From NCBI GenBank assembly GCA_036677805.1, contig JAVBVS010000015.1:1-64000 (forward strand): DNA of 64,000 nucleotides, read 5' to 3'. Below, in pieces: positions 25,339-34,232 of the stretch (positions are counted from its first letter, which is position 1; each line of letters opens with the position of its first letter). The notes beneath the pieces were generated by a model. The model was not told the DNA's origin. It made no database searches and saw nothing but the letters and a program-made list of their open reading frames with translations. Source of the stretch: SIG78 sp036677805. GTDB taxonomy: Bacteria; Verrucomicrobiota; Lentisphaeria; Victivallales; Victivallaceae. The position numbers and the translations under genes were made by a program.

Positions 25339-28300
25339 ATGAAATTTCCGATTTCATTCGGGATGATTCTGCTTCTGTTGACATGGGTTCCGTTGCTCCG
25401 GGGAGCGACTCCCGGCGAAAATCCGGCAGTCGTGAATTCCGTCCGGCAGCCGGCAGCCGCCACCGTCTCCGGCCAAAGTTCCGCCGCGCCGCGCATTCTA
25501 TTGATCAACTCCCGGCCATTTGCCGATCCCTGGTCCCGGACGCTTTTCGACCGCCTCAAAATGGTGCTGGCCGAACGCGGACAGCATGCGGTCATTGATT
25601 ATCTCGAACTCAACTCCGCCGCCAATACCCCGGCGGAATATGCCGTGCTGAGCCAGCCGTTTCTGGATGCGGCCCGGCGCGGCCGCTACGATCTGGTGAT
25701 TGCGCTTCTGGATGACGCCGTCCGATTGCTTGCCGATCATGCCGCCATGCTGCCGCCCGAACTTCCGATCATCGCGTATGCCCGGGAAGCGCCGTTGCCG
25801 GAATTCCGCGAACGTCACGCCAATGCGACCGGAATTGTCGGACAGTCCCAGCTTGAGCGCGTTATCGCCGCCGGTCAGAACCTGATGCCGCATGCCGACA
25901 ATATTCTGGTCCTGACCGACTCGGCAAACGATTGCCGCCGGCTGTTGGAACGGAAAAAATCGGAATTCGGCCACATCAACCTGATCGTGCTCGATATCGC
26001 CAATTACCGGGAGTCGGAACTGCGGGAACTGCGGTCCCGGCTGCCGGAAAATGGATTCGCGGTTTTGGCGGTGAACCGGGGCGGAGGCGAAGGCGCCGAA
26101 CTTCTGCCGCCCGAAACCCTGATCAAACTTTGCAAACCGGATCAGACTCCGGTCCTCGTGCTCGACGAACCGCTCTTGGAATCCGGCGCCATCGGCGGCG
26201 CGGTCGCGCCGGGCAGCGAAAACGGTTATCAGTTGGCGGATATGGCAATCCGGGTATTGAAAGCCGGCAATGCGGCGGCGATTGTCCCGATCCCGGAAAA
26301 ATACCAGCTGATTTTCGATATGAATGCCCTTCGCCGCCACGGTCTGAGCGGCGGCTACATCCCGTCGGGCACGTTTCGTCAGCAGCTGCCGCCGCATCAG
26401 CCCTGGTCCGGCCATGATTTCTGGCTGGCGGTCAGTGCGATCAGCTTCGGCATCATGACGTTGCTGCTCCTGGCGGTTTATCGCTGCTACTGGAAAAAAT
26501 ACCAGCAACTCCGGAAATGGTGTGGAAAAATGCCGCTGGAACTCCGGTTTTTCGCTCCGAACGGAGGGGAAAAAATGCGTCACGGCAATCTGAATGGATA
26601 CCTCTCCGAGCCCGAACAGGCTGCCCTGCGCCGGTGGCAGACCCGGGAGCATGATGCGCACAAGCTCCAGACCGGCCCGGTGACCCGCTCCTGCAAATTC
26701 ACCGACTGTACGGCATTGCTCTATTCCGACAATCTTACGAAAGGCGTCGAACGCATGGAGGCGCTGATCTTACTGCCCCGTGATTCCGGGATCGGCACCG
26801 AGCTGGCGGATACCGAATATCAGGCCGCGCTGCAATTATGGGAGAAAATTGCACTGCCGGCAGCCATCGGCAACGTCACCGACCCTGGCCGAATATCGTG
26901 GTGCAACGATGCTTTTTCGGAGCTGACCGGAATCCCGCGCGATGAACTGGTCGACCGGCATCGGGTCGATCTGCATTGGCATGTGCTTCCGGATTATTAT
27001 CCGCTGCGCGGCGATCGCGATACACCGTCCGGACAAATACAGTTCGATACTCTGGTCGAATACCGCGGCGCCGATGGCAGCATTCGTATTTTCCGTATGG
27101 CCCAAATCCCGCTCAAACTCCGGGACCGGACAGAATTCCAGGCCGAAGTTTATGACGAAATCACCGCCGGATATTTCCGCAACAGCCAACAGAGCGAATT
27201 GATCGCGCAATTGAACGGTCAGATCCGGGACATCCATCTGATCAACCAGTGCCTCGCCCGGATTACCACTGAAAACCGCATCGAGCGTTCGGTCAACGAC
27301 CTGCTCCGGGTGCTGGCGGTCAATCTGGGAGCGGACCGCTGCGCGATATTCGGCTACACGCCGGACTACCGCCATGCCAATAATGTTTATGAATTCACCG
27401 CGACCGGCATTCCCGCCGAGCGGCCGGTCATGCAGAATATCGATATCGACCGCAATCATCCCGGCTATTACGAATCCCTGGCGCAACATGTCGACATCAA
27501 GGTTGACGATGTCGCCCTGCCCCCGGAAAATCTGGCGACGGCCATGGCCGCGGTCCGCAGACGCGGCGTCCAGTCAATGCTGCTTTCGGGCATCTGGTTC
27601 CACGATCATTTGTGGGGATTCATCGTTCTCGAATATGTCAAAAACAAACATAAATTCACCGATGACAACCTCCGGCTGCTCCACGATGCACGCAATCTTT
27701 TTGTGCTGGCACAGGAAAAATCGCGCCATTATCGCGCCTTGCACGACCAGGCGATACTGTACGAACAGCTGTTTGACAGCATTGATGTCGCGGTCACGGT
27801 GTTCGATGCCGCCAAATCCGTGGTTCTGGCCAACCGCAAGTCCCGGGAGATGGTGCATCACGAATTGACCGGCGGCAAATGTTATGATTATTTCTGCTGC
27901 TATGCCAACACCAAGTTCTGCGGCGGCGCCAAATGCCCGCTGAATGCCGTGATCGCAACGCACCGGAATTTCCGCGATATCGTGCGCTACGAAGGCAACG
28001 TTTACCAGCTGCTGGCACAACCCATTTTGAGTCCTTCCGGCGCGTTGCTTTATATCATCATATCCTTGTCCGGATTGGAAGGCGTCCTGTCCGCGGATAC
28101 GGCGGCCGACCTGCCCTCCTGGCCGGCGGCGGCACCGGAAACGACAACAGCAGTCAAGCCGTTGCATCCCATCCGGAACATACTTCTGGTCGACGATGCC
28201 GAGGCCCATCTCAAAATAGCAACCGGCATGCTCAAATCCATGGGTTATGCGGTCACCGGCACGGCGGACGGCGCGACGGCGCTGAAGCTGTTCGCAACGG

Positions 28301-28518
28301 AATCGTTCGACGCGGTGCTGACCGATCTCTGGATGCCGGGCATGAGCGGAGAAATGCTGGCCCGCGCACTGCGCAAATGCCCCGGAGGGATGGAGTGCCG
28401 AATTTATGCCATTACCGCCGACCCGGATACGGCCGGAGATTTCGATGCGGAATATTTCGATGGCATGACCACCAAGCCGCTGACCATCGGAGCATTGCGG
28501 CATCTGCTTTCGAACTGA
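25339..28518 (+). CDS. Membrane sensor with ABC-binding, PAS, GAF and receiver domains but no visible histidine kinase
   Basis: 1059 residues. Signal/leader at 1-23. A periplasmic ABC-substrate-binding-like domain covers about 50-350 (RILLINSRPFADPWSRTLFD, QLIFDMNALRRHGLSGG). One membrane span lies at about 361-383. Then come PAS (505-610, ELTGIPRDELVDRH), GAF (640-795), a second PAS with the Cys pattern CYDYFCC...FCGGAKCPL (about 845-870), and a C-terminal receiver (945-1058) with phospho-acceptor Asp in VLTDLWMPG near 994. I find no His-box, N-box or G-box, so a transmitter is absent. The receiver must be phosphorylated by another kinase, or it signals by contact. Immediately upstream of the glycan modules. 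Confidence 0.8.
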   Translation: MKFPISFGMILLLLTWVPLLRGATPGENPAVVNSVRQPAAATVSGQSSAAPRILLINSRPFADPWSRTLFDRLKMVLAERGQHAVIDYLELNSAANTPAEYAVLSQPFLDAARRGRYDLVIALLDDAVRLLADHAAMLPPELPIIAYAREAPLPEFRERHANATGIVGQSQLERVIAAGQNLMPHADNILVLTDSANDCRRLLERKKSEFGHINLIVLDIANYRESELRELRSRLPENGFAVLAVNRGGGEGAELLPPETLIKLCKPDQTPVLVLDEPLLESGAIGGAVAPGSENGYQLADMAIRVLKAGNAAAIVPIPEKYQLIFDMNALRRHGLSGGYIPSGTFRQQLPPHQPWSGHDFWLAVSAISFGIMTLLLLAVYRCYWKKYQQLRKWCGKMPLELRFFAPNGGEKMRHGNLNGYLSEPEQAALRRWQTREHDAHKLQTGPVTRSCKFTDCTALLYSDNLTKGVERMEALILLPRDSGIGTELADTEYQAALQLWEKIALPAAIGNVTDPGRISWCNDAFSELTGIPRDELVDRHRVDLHWHVLPDYYPLRGDRDTPSGQIQFDTLVEYRGADGSIRIFRMAQIPLKLRDRTEFQAEVYDEITAGYFRNSQQSELIAQLNGQIRDIHLINQCLARITTENRIERSVNDLLRVLAVNLGADRCAIFGYTPDYRHANNVYEFTATGIPAERPVMQNIDIDRNHPGYYESLAQHVDIKVDDVALPPENLATAMAAVRRRGVQSMLLSGIWFHDHLWGFIVLEYVKNKHKFTDDNLRLLHDARNLFVLAQEKSRHYRALHDQAILYEQLFDSIDVAVTVFDAAKSVVLANRKSREMVHHELTGGKCYDYFCCYANTKFCGGAKCPLNAVIATHRNFRDIVRYEGNVYQLLAQPILSPSGALLYIIISLSGLEGVLSADTAADLPSWPAAAPETTTAVKPLHPIRNILLVDDAEAHLKIATGMLKSMGYAVTGTADGATALKLFATESFDAVLTDLWMPGMSGEMLARALRKCPGGMECRIYAITADPDTAGDFDAEYFDGMTTKPLTIGALRHLLSN

Positions 28519-28644
28519 GCTCGAACGCACGGGATAATTCGCTGCGACACAAGCTCTTGCCAAAAACGGATTGAGGTGCATCCGCAGCTTGAGTGCCTTA
28601 CACCTGTCACATCATTTTTGCGGTAAAAAATGGCGGCACTCGGG

Positions 28645-28673
28645 TTGAATTTGCTTCCGGACCATAGTATACT
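28645..28673 (+). promoter_or_regulatory. Promoter of the GntR regulator-pseudopilin-secreted protein module
   Basis: TTGAAT (28645-28650), exactly 17 bp, then TATACT (28668-28673). It lies after the ATG at 28630, so that upstream start is excluded and translation must begin at 28717. The interval 28519-28644 holds no gene. Confidence 0.7.
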
Positions 28674-28716
28674 TAATCCGGAAACCAATCAGTCCGAAAC
28701 AGTGCTGGAAGATACG

Positions 28717-29802
28717 ATGGCAGAAGTCAAATATAAACTCATTGCCGAAGAACTCAAACGGCGGATGCGCGAAGGCGAATTATCCGACCGGTTGCCTTCT
28801 CAGCGCGCACTGATGAGGGAATTCGGGGTTTCCAGCCGGACCCTGCACAAGGTATTCAGTCTGCTGAAACACCAGAACTGCATCGTGCCGACTCCCCGCG
28901 GTACCGCGATCGACACAGTGCCGCCCCAGCCGGACCGGAGTCCGCGGCTCTATCTGTTCAGCTCCGGCAATCCGGCGGAATTGGAGTTCGATCCGCTGGG
29001 CAACCAGTTGCGCGCCCGCTGCGAGACCGACCATTATCAGCTGCAATTTCACTGTGCGCATTCGTTAAGCGCGACGGAGCTGGTGCAATGGGATTTTCTG
29101 CCCGGCGACGGTTGCATTTTCGTCTACAGTTCGTTTCGCCGGGAATATCTGCCGGTTCTGCGCAAACGGCATATTCCCTTCGTCGTCGCCAACCGGATGC
29201 CGCCGGAGTTCGGGGTTCATTGGGTCGACTGGAACCACCTCGAACTGTTCGACAATATCGTCGGCCAGCTGGTGGCGCGCGGCGCCCGTGAAATCGGATT
29301 TCTGCTTTACCACACCTTCAGCGAACAAACCTTCAACAATCTGGCCATGATCGCCGCCGATTTTTTGCTGGCCAAGCGAGCCTATTCGCTGTACAACAAA
29401 GAACTTGACGCTTTCCCGCTGGAAAAAATGGGCGATATCGCGGCTTATGTCGATTTTCTGGCCGGACTCAAACGTCTGCCGGATGTGATTCTGGTGTTCA
29501 ACAACGAGAGCTGGCGACGGCTGGCCGCCGCACTCTCGGATCGCAAAATGGATGCCGCTATCGCACGGCTGCTGTTGATCGGCAGCATCGCGCAATCGAA
29601 TTCCCGTTATCACAACGCCGGATTTTATGATGCGCCGGGTTATCGCAAAATGGCCGATAAAATCTGGACGCTCTTCCGCCATGTGGCCGCCAACCCCGAA
29701 TTGGCGCCGTGCGGTCTGAAACAACGCTGCACCATGAAATATTGTGATGATTTTCGCAAAACCAAAAAAATTTCAACCGTCGAACGAAAGGAATCGAAAT
29801 GA
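28717..29802 (+). CDS. GntR-type regulator with LacI-like ligand domain
   Basis: 361 residues from the chosen start. A winged-helix GntR domain fills residues 1-65 (KLIAEELKRRMREGELSDRL, then LPSQRALMREFGVSSRTLHK). The remainder looks like a periplasmic-binding-protein type sensor domain of the LacI/GalR kind (IPFVVANRMPPEFGVHWVDW; YRKMADKIWTLFRHVAANPE). It should bind a sugar in the cytoplasm and control its own operon. GGAAG precedes the ATG, and the promoter at 28645-28673 supports this start. Its stop overlaps the start of the pseudopilin gene by 4 bp, so the regulator, pseudopilin and giant protein form one module. Confidence 0.82.
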   Translation: MAEVKYKLIAEELKRRMREGELSDRLPSQRALMREFGVSSRTLHKVFSLLKHQNCIVPTPRGTAIDTVPPQPDRSPRLYLFSSGNPAELEFDPLGNQLRARCETDHYQLQFHCAHSLSATELVQWDFLPGDGCIFVYSSFRREYLPVLRKRHIPFVVANRMPPEFGVHWVDWNHLELFDNIVGQLVARGAREIGFLLYHTFSEQTFNNLAMIAADFLLAKRAYSLYNKELDAFPLEKMGDIAAYVDFLAGLKRLPDVILVFNNESWRRLAAALSDRKMDAAIARLLLIGSIAQSNSRYHNAGFYDAPGYRKMADKIWTLFRHVAANPELAPCGLKQRCTMKYCDDFRKTKKISTVERKESK

Positions 29803-30494
29803 AAAGGCTTTTCACATTGATTGAACTTCTGGTCGTGATTGCAATCATTGCCATTCTCGCCGCCATGTTGCTGCCCGCCTTGTCGGCGGCGCGGGAGCGG
29901 GCGCGGTCGGCCAGCTGCGTCACCCGCTTGAAAACCATCGGGTTGGCAACGCTGATGTATGCCGATTCGAATCAGGGCTATCTGCCGATGTTCACCAATG
30001 CTTCCGGCACGGTCGTCACCAGCAGCAACGGCAACAGCGCCAGCGAATACAGTCTGCCCTACGTGCTCTACCGCAGCGGCTGCCTGGACCTTTCGACCGA
30101 CAATCCGCATAATGACGCCAGCGACCCCAACCGGGCGATTTACGGCGCCATCATGGAAAAGTTCTTCAAATGTCCCTCCGACACCTCCAATTTCGCCTTC
30201 AGCGCCAGTCTGCGCAATACCAGCTACTGGTTCAACTATATGCTGAAATACACCGATTCCCGGTCTCCGGATTATGATTGCGGCATCGTCGGACGCGACA
30301 ATCCCGACCGGCTGTATACCTTCGACATGTATCCGCTGGCCAAGGGAGCCACCGGAAAACAGGACAATCACCCCAATGTCTACAATGCTCTGGCGTTGGG
30401 CGGCCATGTCGTCAGCAAGGATGGCAACACCATCCGGCAGAAGGTTGCCGGAGATTTCTACCTCGGTACGCTCAATGCCTGGCATGACAAATAA
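29799..30494 (+). CDS. Type II secretion pseudopilin, first module
   Basis: 231 residues. The prepilin peptidase site and N-terminal helix read KRLFTLIELLVVIAIIAIL, followed by LPALSAARERA. The Glu at +5 is present. The globular part is the DUF1559-like type met in great number in Lentisphaerae and Planctomycetes. The C-terminal H-x9-DG signature is degenerate here (H-x9-GG in HPNVYNALALGGH). It would be processed and assembled into a short periplasmic fibre by a type II secretion machine, which is not in the window. It is coupled by ATGA to the regulator and is followed after 30 bp by a giant secreted protein. Confidence 0.85.
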   Translation: MKRLFTLIELLVVIAIIAILAAMLLPALSAARERARSASCVTRLKTIGLATLMYADSNQGYLPMFTNASGTVVTSSNGNSASEYSLPYVLYRSGCLDLSTDNPHNDASDPNRAIYGAIMEKFFKCPSDTSNFAFSASLRNTSYWFNYMLKYTDSRSPDYDCGIVGRDNPDRLYTFDMYPLAKGATGKQDNHPNVYNALALGGHVVSKDGNTIRQKVAGDFYLGTLNAWHDK

Positions 30495-30524
30495 CCATTG
30501 TTTCAACGATAAGGATTGTGCAGC

Positions 30525-33500
30525 ATGAAAAAAACCGTTTTCAGCACGCTGGCGGCGTTGGCCGCCCTGGCCGGCATGGCGGCGGAACCCGTTTCTCAGG
30601 TCTGGCGCTTCCCGCTGGCTCCGGGAGCGCGCGGTGTTACCCTGACCGGCATTCCCGACTGGGGCAAAAAAGGCTTCACCGCCGAAGTCTGGTGCAAACC
30701 CGAAAGCACCGATTGCGGATACGCGATTCTGATCCGCCAGAGTTTCGGCTTTCCGAAATTTTTCGGCACCCGCGATTACGACAATTATCTGATCAACGAT
30801 TCCGGCAAAAATGTTGCCGGGCGGGTGTACACTCCGCTCGAACCCGGCCAGTATCATTATTACGCCATGACCGGCACCCCGGAACAGTCGATCAGCTACC
30901 GTGACGGCAAGGCCATGCGTACCAATCCGGGATCCGGCATTCCGCAATACGACCCGAACACCCCCATGGTGGTCGGCAATTCCATCGGCTGGACGAAGAA
31001 GAATTTTGAAGGCGAAATCGCCCTGATCCGGATTTACGACCGGGCGCTTGCTCCGGATGAAATCGCCGCGCATGCGCAACTGCTGCGGGAAAACAAGGCT
31101 CTGCCGCCGGGCGACGGATTGATCTTCGAGGCCGACCGCCGCGCGATCATGCCGGAAGATGCCGGACGCACGGTCACCCGAACCCTGGACAACGTTTCGA
31201 TCGATCGTTTTTCCCATCCGCGGAACCGCCATATTGAAGGCAAGCCGGAGAAGAATCCGGGACAGATCGGCTTCGAAGATCTCTCCGGCTGGACCGTAAC
31301 CTATGTTTCGGGCGCGGTGGAGCCGGTCGTCAGCCGCAGCGGCGAGGAACCGTTGTGGGGCGACTATGTGTTGCGGACCGAATTCAAGCAGGGGCCGCTG
31401 CCGGCTCCCGACGCCAAAGTAGTCCTCGCGCCGCCGCAGCCGATCAAAATCGGCTGCGATTTCGACGCGGTCAACATCTGGCGCTTCGCCACTTTGTACC
31501 GCAACGACAACCGTCCGCAGCTGAATTACTCGATTCAATACCGCACCGCCGACGGCAAAGTGCATTCCACCGGCCCCATGGGCGGCTTCCTCGAACACGG
31601 TTGGGGCATCCATCATCTGCCGCTGCCGGAAACCGTCAAAGCTCCGGCCGAGTTCGTCTCCATCACCTTTTCCGGCTTCAATGAACCCGTCCGCATTGCC
31701 TACTTCGACAGCCTGCGTTTCTATACCCGGAGCAAGGCTCCGATCACCGATGCCGACATTCCGGACTGGCAGACGCTGGGACTGCCCACCCGGCCCGAAA
31801 CCATTCTGCCCACCGCCGTCTCGCCTTCCCAAGTCACGCTGAAGAGCACCGGTTCGAACGCCTGGCGTTTCACCGGCGTCGACGGCCGCGGTCAAACCCT
31901 GATTTTCGACATCCGCCCCGCGACCGGAACGTTGGATGACATCAGTGCGACCTTCAGCGGCAAAACCTTTCAGCCGCTGGCCGGCGGCGGCTTTCACTGG
32001 GCGCTGGACAACCTCTACCCGGTCAAGCCCGAAAGCCTGCTGCCCCCCAACTCGCCCCGGGTCCGCGCAACGTTTCAGGGCGGGCGCATCGACGGCGACA
32101 AGCTGATCCTCGACTGGCAATATCAGACGCCATCGGCGCCGGATGTCCGTTCCCGCTGGATTCTTGAACTCAAGGACAACACCCTGATCGCCGAGTTGTC
32201 CGCCGCCGGCGGCGCGGTCGGAGAGTTTCAGTTCGGCGCGGTCAAGGGCATCGCGGGCAAAGTGGTGGAAGTGCCTTATCTGGATGTCGGTGCCTGGATT
32301 CACCGGACCTTTTCACCGGGTATTTTCGCCGGTGACGGCATTTACGTCTCGGCCTTCATCGACTGGTACAACAGTGACGCCTCGGGTCTTTTCGGCGAAT
32401 CCAGCGCCCGGCCCGGCGGGCATTTTGAATTGCGGGCGGACACCGCCGACCACCGCTGGGTGGCCGATCCGAACGCGCCGGACCCGACCGGCATCGTGCG
32501 TGATTTTTCCGTCATCAACGGCGGCAGTTATTACTGGCCTACGACCGCGGGCAAACGCAACCCGGCGCGCGAACGCATCTTCGTGACCGTGACCGACAAT
32601 TTCGACGCCACGCTGCCCAATATTCCGAACTTCACCCACAAATACCGGAAGGAAACCGCCACCGACGTCTGGTCGACCCGGATGTGGTACGTCGACCGCA
32701 TGCCGACACCGGACTTCTTCGACCGCGAACTGGCCATGTGGAAACTCTGCAAAGCCTACGGCATGGATGAGCTCAATGTCCGGCTCCACGGCAGCACCAA
32801 TCGGCAATACGTGCCGCGGCGCGACGGCGGACCCTCGACTTTCATTGAGGACTTCGTCGATCCCGGAATCGGCGGCAACGCCAAATGCGCCGAGTTTTTT
32901 CAGGCCATGAAGCAGCTCGGGGTCCGGATCGGCCATTACACCGACCATATGCTTCTGAACTCGTTTTCGTATGATGCCTGGGACGAAGACATGCTCAACC
33001 TGGACAGCAACAGCCGCTGGCTCTACAGTTCGGGCATGGACAAACAGACCAAAATTTCCCGTATGGTGGCGCTTCAGAAGAAGTACAACGCCTATCTGCG
33101 CCGGGATTTCGCCCCCAACTGCGCCTATCTCGACCAGATCACCTGTCCGCCGCCGTGGCGTTACACCGACTATGACGCGCGGGTGCCGGACGCGGGCAAA
33201 TTCTCCGCCACCTATCGGGTCTTCGCCGCCAGTTTGCGGCAGGAAGAGTCCGATTTCGGACCGGTGCTGAGCGAAGGCAAGACCCAGATGTTTTTCGCCG
33301 GGCTCTGCGACAGCTACGCCCAGCCGCAGCGTCTGGAAATGAACCTGATTCCGAACTTCAATCTGCGCAAAATTCACACCTTGAGCAATGATTGCGGTTA
33401 CGAACTGGGCCTGATCAATTGGAAAGGATCCGGCATCAAGCCGGAAGTCGGCGTCTACCGGCTGCTGGCGTACGAATACGCCTACGGTAACACCGCTCAC

Positions 33501-34178
33501 ATCTACGGACCATATCACGGCGAGCCCTATGACAAGGCGATTCCGCCGTTCATGATCCAGAGCTATTTCCTGATCCAGCCGTTGCAGCAATTTTATGCAC
33601 TGGAGCCGGTCAAAGAGATCCTTTACCCGGTCGACGGCAAGCTTGCACCGATCGAAGCGGCGATCGGCGCCAATATGCTCGGCGTCAATCAGGTCAAAAT
33701 CGTTTATGAAAACGGCCTGGAAGTCGCGGCCAATTTGAACTCGAAGGAAAACTTCGCGGTGGAACTCCACGGACGGCGTTATCTGCTGCCGCCGGACGGC
33801 TTCGCCGCGCTGCTTCCCGGCAAAGCCGAGGCATTCTCCGCCCTGATCGACGGCAGACGCACCGATTTCATGCAGACCGCCGCGCTTGAATATTCCGGCG
33901 GCGGCATCACTTCGGGCGCGGTTGCAGGGCAGCAGGCCTATCTGCTCCAGAAGTCGGAAAAGGAGTTGATCCTCACGCCAGCCCCCTTTATTGCGGCCGA
34001 AACCGCGACCTTGAACCTGGCCCGGATTCCGGGCTGGGAAAAAGTTGACCGGCTTCGGCTCACGGCCTGCGATGTCGATGGCAAACCCATCGGCTCCGAA
34101 GTTACGACGCCAGCCGACGGCATGTGCAAACTTGCCGTCGACGGCAAGGCGTTCCGTTACCGCATTACCCGGCAGTAG
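30525..34178 (+). CDS. Giant secreted LamG plus glycosidase-like barrel protein
   Basis: 1217 residues from the chosen start (AAGGA 9 nt upstream), with a signal peptide (MKKTVFSTLAALAALAGMAA). Residues 25-200 form a LamG/concanavalin-like domain (FTAEVWCKPESTDCGYAILI; FEGEIALIRIYDRALAPDEI). A linker and beta-sandwich follow. A TIM-barrel-like catalytic region lies at about 700-1010 (WSTRMWYVDRMPTPDFFD; LGVRIGHYTDHMLL; CAYLDQITCPPPWRYTDYD), then C-terminal beta domains. It resembles a glycoside hydrolase acting on complex glycans outside the cytoplasm, but I cannot assign a CAZy family or name catalytic residues with certainty. Third gene of the GntR-pseudopilin module, closed by a strong terminator. 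Confidence 0.7.
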   Translation: MKKTVFSTLAALAALAGMAAEPVSQVWRFPLAPGARGVTLTGIPDWGKKGFTAEVWCKPESTDCGYAILIRQSFGFPKFFGTRDYDNYLINDSGKNVAGRVYTPLEPGQYHYYAMTGTPEQSISYRDGKAMRTNPGSGIPQYDPNTPMVVGNSIGWTKKNFEGEIALIRIYDRALAPDEIAAHAQLLRENKALPPGDGLIFEADRRAIMPEDAGRTVTRTLDNVSIDRFSHPRNRHIEGKPEKNPGQIGFEDLSGWTVTYVSGAVEPVVSRSGEEPLWGDYVLRTEFKQGPLPAPDAKVVLAPPQPIKIGCDFDAVNIWRFATLYRNDNRPQLNYSIQYRTADGKVHSTGPMGGFLEHGWGIHHLPLPETVKAPAEFVSITFSGFNEPVRIAYFDSLRFYTRSKAPITDADIPDWQTLGLPTRPETILPTAVSPSQVTLKSTGSNAWRFTGVDGRGQTLIFDIRPATGTLDDISATFSGKTFQPLAGGGFHWALDNLYPVKPESLLPPNSPRVRATFQGGRIDGDKLILDWQYQTPSAPDVRSRWILELKDNTLIAELSAAGGAVGEFQFGAVKGIAGKVVEVPYLDVGAWIHRTFSPGIFAGDGIYVSAFIDWYNSDASGLFGESSARPGGHFELRADTADHRWVADPNAPDPTGIVRDFSVINGGSYYWPTTAGKRNPARERIFVTVTDNFDATLPNIPNFTHKYRKETATDVWSTRMWYVDRMPTPDFFDRELAMWKLCKAYGMDELNVRLHGSTNRQYVPRRDGGPSTFIEDFVDPGIGGNAKCAEFFQAMKQLGVRIGHYTDHMLLNSFSYDAWDEDMLNLDSNSRWLYSSGMDKQTKISRMVALQKKYNAYLRRDFAPNCAYLDQITCPPPWRYTDYDARVPDAGKFSATYRVFAASLRQEESDFGPVLSEGKTQMFFAGLCDSYAQPQRLEMNLIPNFNLRKIHTLSNDCGYELGLINWKGSGIKPEVGVYRLLAYEYAYGNTAHIYGPYHGEPYDKAIPPFMIQSYFLIQPLQQFYALEPVKEILYPVDGKLAPIEAAIGANMLGVNQVKIVYENGLEVAANLNSKENFAVELHGRRYLLPPDGFAALLPGKAEAFSALIDGRRTDFMQTAALEYSGGGITSGAVAGQQAYLLQKSEKELILTPAPFIAAETATLNLARIPGWEKVDRLRLTACDVDGKPIGSEVTTPADGMCKLAVDGKAFRYRITRQ

Positions 34179-34195
34179 CGTCTGATCTCCATCCC

Positions 34196-34232
34196 AATAT
34201 GGCGACGCGACCTGAAGTCGCGCCGCCATATT
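34196..34232. terminator. Bidirectional terminator between the giant gene and the AraC gene
   Basis: Arms AATATGGCG-CGCGAC and GTCGCG-CGCCATATT, with one mismatch, enclose a 5-bp loop. TTATTTT follows rightwards. It sits between convergent genes and can end both transcripts. Confidence 0.8.

Noticed and set aside
28630..28716. Start of the GntR regulator at the ATG at 28630
   Set aside because: The promoter boxes at 28645-28673 lie inside that extension, and it lacks a ribosome site. The ATG at 28717 has GGAAG upstream.
29640..32303. An 887-codon open frame on the minus strand
   Set aside because: It is antisense across the end of the GntR gene, the pseudopilin and the first part of the LamG protein, all well supported. 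No domain is seen in it.
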